This document shows, one piece after another, positions 62,528 to 64,000 of a stretch of 64,000 nt of DNA. Every line of letters begins with the position of its first letter. The stretch's first letter is position 1. The position numbers and the translations under genes were made by a program. The DNA comes from an uncultured Clostridia bacterium (GTDB lineage Bacteria > Bacillota > Clostridia > TANB77 > CAG-508), in assembly GCA_947624195.1 (NCBI GenBank), contig CANQJH010000004.1, forward strand, positions 1 through 64,000, in the 5' to 3' direction. The notes beneath the pieces were generated by a model that saw only the letters and a program-made list of their open reading frames with translations, searched no databases and was not told the DNA's origin.

Positions 62528-63616
62528 TTAAACATTAAACTTAAATTCCACAATGTCGCCTTCTTGCATAACATAATCTTTTCCTTCCAGTCTAACTAGT
62601 CCAAGCTCTTTTACCTTTTGATAATTTCCGTTTTCTATTAAATCATTATATGATACTATTTCAGCTTTTATGAAACCTCTTTCAAAATCCGAATGTATTT
62701 TCCCTGCAGCCTGTGGCGCTTTAGTACCTTTCTTTATTGTCCAAGCTCTAACTTCTTTCTTACCTGCTGTCAAAAACGACATTAGTCCTAACAATTCATA
62801 ACTTGCTTTTATTACCTTATCTAGCCCAGATTCTTTTAGCCCAAGAGCTTCAAGCATTTCTTTTTTGTCGTTCCCATCTAAAGCTGACAATTCTTCCTCA
62901 ATTTTCACACATAATGTTATAACATCAGCATTTTCAGATTTTGCATATTCTTTAACCTTCTTTACATAATCATTGTCTTCTTTTCCAATATCATCTTCGG
63001 AAATATTAGCAACATACAAAATTGGCTTCATTGTCAAAAGAAAAGCATCTTTTATAATTTCTTTTTCATCATCAGTCAAATCAATAGTTCTAGCCGGTTT
63101 ACCTTCTTGCAATACATCCCTTACTTTTTTAAATGCATCTTCTTCTAATAAATATTTTTTATCTCCCTTTGCAAGTTTAGCAGCCCTTTCTATTCTTTTA
63201 TTAACTGTATCTAGGTCTGCCAAAACAAGTTCTAAATTAATTGTTTCTATATCCCTAATCGGGTCAACATTTCCGTCAACATGAACTATGTTTGAATCAT
63301 CAAAGCATCTTACAACTTCTAGTATTGAATCAGTTTCTCTAATATGTGATAAAAACTTATTTCCTAGACCTTCTCCCTTACTTGCACCTTTTACTAATCC
63401 AGCAATATCAACAAATTCAATTATAGCATGTGTTACCTTATCAGACTCATACATTTTAGCAAGCACGTCTAATCTTTCATCTGGAACTGGTACAACTCCA
63501 ACATTTGGCTCGATTGTGCAAAATGGATAATTAGCACACTCCGCACCAGCATTTGTAATGCTGTTAAATAATGTACTCTTACCCACGTTTGGCAAACCAA
63601 CTATTCCAATTTTCAT
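62528..63616 (-). CDS. ychF: redox-regulated ATPase YchF (OLA1 family)
   Basis: MKIGIVGLPNVGKSTLFNSITNAGAECANYPFCTIEPNVGVVPVPD; start placed at internal ATG. Confidence 0.96.
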   Translation of the reverse strand: MKIGIVGLPNVGKSTLFNSITNAGAECANYPFCTIEPNVGVVPVPDERLDVLAKMYESDKVTHAIIEFVDIAGLVKGASKGEGLGNKFLSHIRETDSILEVVRCFDDSNIVHVDGNVDPIRDIETINLELVLADLDTVNKRIERAAKLAKGDKKYLLEEDAFKKVRDVLQEGKPARTIDLTDDEKEIIKDAFLLTMKPILYVANISEDDIGKEDNDYVKKVKEYAKSENADVITLCVKIEEELSALDGNDKKEMLEALGLKESGLDKVIKASYELLGLMSFLTAGKKEVRAWTIKKGTKAPQAAGKIHSDFERGFIKAEIVSYNDLIENGNYQKVKELGLVRLEGKDYVMQEGDIVEFKFNV

Positions 63617-63742
63617 ATTAAATTTCATTCCTTTCTTGCTTCTATTCAAGGACACATATAATTATGAAAATTTAAATGTTTTCAAATTATTTTTTCCTAC
63701 TAGCTAAATTATTATACTACAAAATATTACAATTTACAACAT

Positions 63743-64000
63743 TTACTTCACGATATCATACACGGTCTTTGTGTCATCTGACTTTGCTGTATTTTTTTGC
63801 AATTTGACTCCAGATTGCAGACAAACTACTGGACGCAACCCGTTTCCGTAAGTGCCGCGATAGGTGCCGCCGCTCACGATGCCGTAATAGCCCACGCCCA
63901 ACACGTAGTTAGTGTCACCGGCAGAAGGCGACGCCAACCAATATCCATAGCAATTGCCTTTTACACCATTTGCAGTTACACTTAATTCGGTTTGTGGGAA
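63743..64000 (-). CDS. C-terminal fragment of a surface protein with C-type-lectin/FGE-like end (possible DGR target), 5'-truncated by the window edge
   Basis: Frame open to the edge: FPQTELSVTANGVKGNCYGYWLASPSAGDTNYVLGVGYYGIVSGGTYRGTYGNGLRPVVCLQSGVKLQKNTAKSDDTKTVYDIVK*; abrupt GC rise at ~63830-63935. Confidence 0.6.
   Translation of the reverse strand, partial: FPQTELSVTANGVKGNCYGYWLASPSAGDTNYVLGVGYYGIVSGGTYRGTYGNGLRPVVCLQSGVKLQKNTAKSDDTKTVYDIVK

Noticed and set aside
1-64000. CRISPR array or cas genes
   Set aside because: No regularly spaced direct repeats with unique spacers, and no Cas-like ORFs; the repeats seen are minisatellites or protein-coding modules.

Overview
AT-rich, low-GC Firmicutes-type (Clostridia-like) chromosomal window. 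Almost all genes lie on the minus strand; the exceptions are asnS and a DUF4912/GH57 pair near the left end. Core loci: asnS; clpX-clpP-tig; tRNA-Glu(CTC); mrnC; rbgA; polA; queH; ruvB; polC-rseP-cdsA-uppS-frr-pyrH; ychF. Accessory loci: a putative alpha-glucan locus, a frameshifted HELGH metalloprotease, a 1997-aa thioester/Cna_B/DUF11-like adhesin, GtrII-type membrane proteins (one frameshifted), an orphan tyrosine recombinase, and a cell-surface polysaccharide cluster at about 33.5-50.7 kb with an ABC-2 exporter and Wzy-like polymerase. The most interesting signals are: (i) a GC-rich C-terminal segment at the right window edge that looks like the variable region of a diversity-generating-retroelement (DGR) target, with no reverse transcriptase inside the window; (ii) a GC-rich, highly structured ~195-bp intergenic element at 16.8-17.0 kb bounded by a perfect 23-bp inverted repeat (ncRNA candidate); (iii) a 44-bp tandem repeat that re-duplicates the start codon region of the Wzy-like gene; (iv) an orphan DnaA-box cluster near 53 kb. 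Assignments come from reading the translations and DNA by eye; no database search was run.
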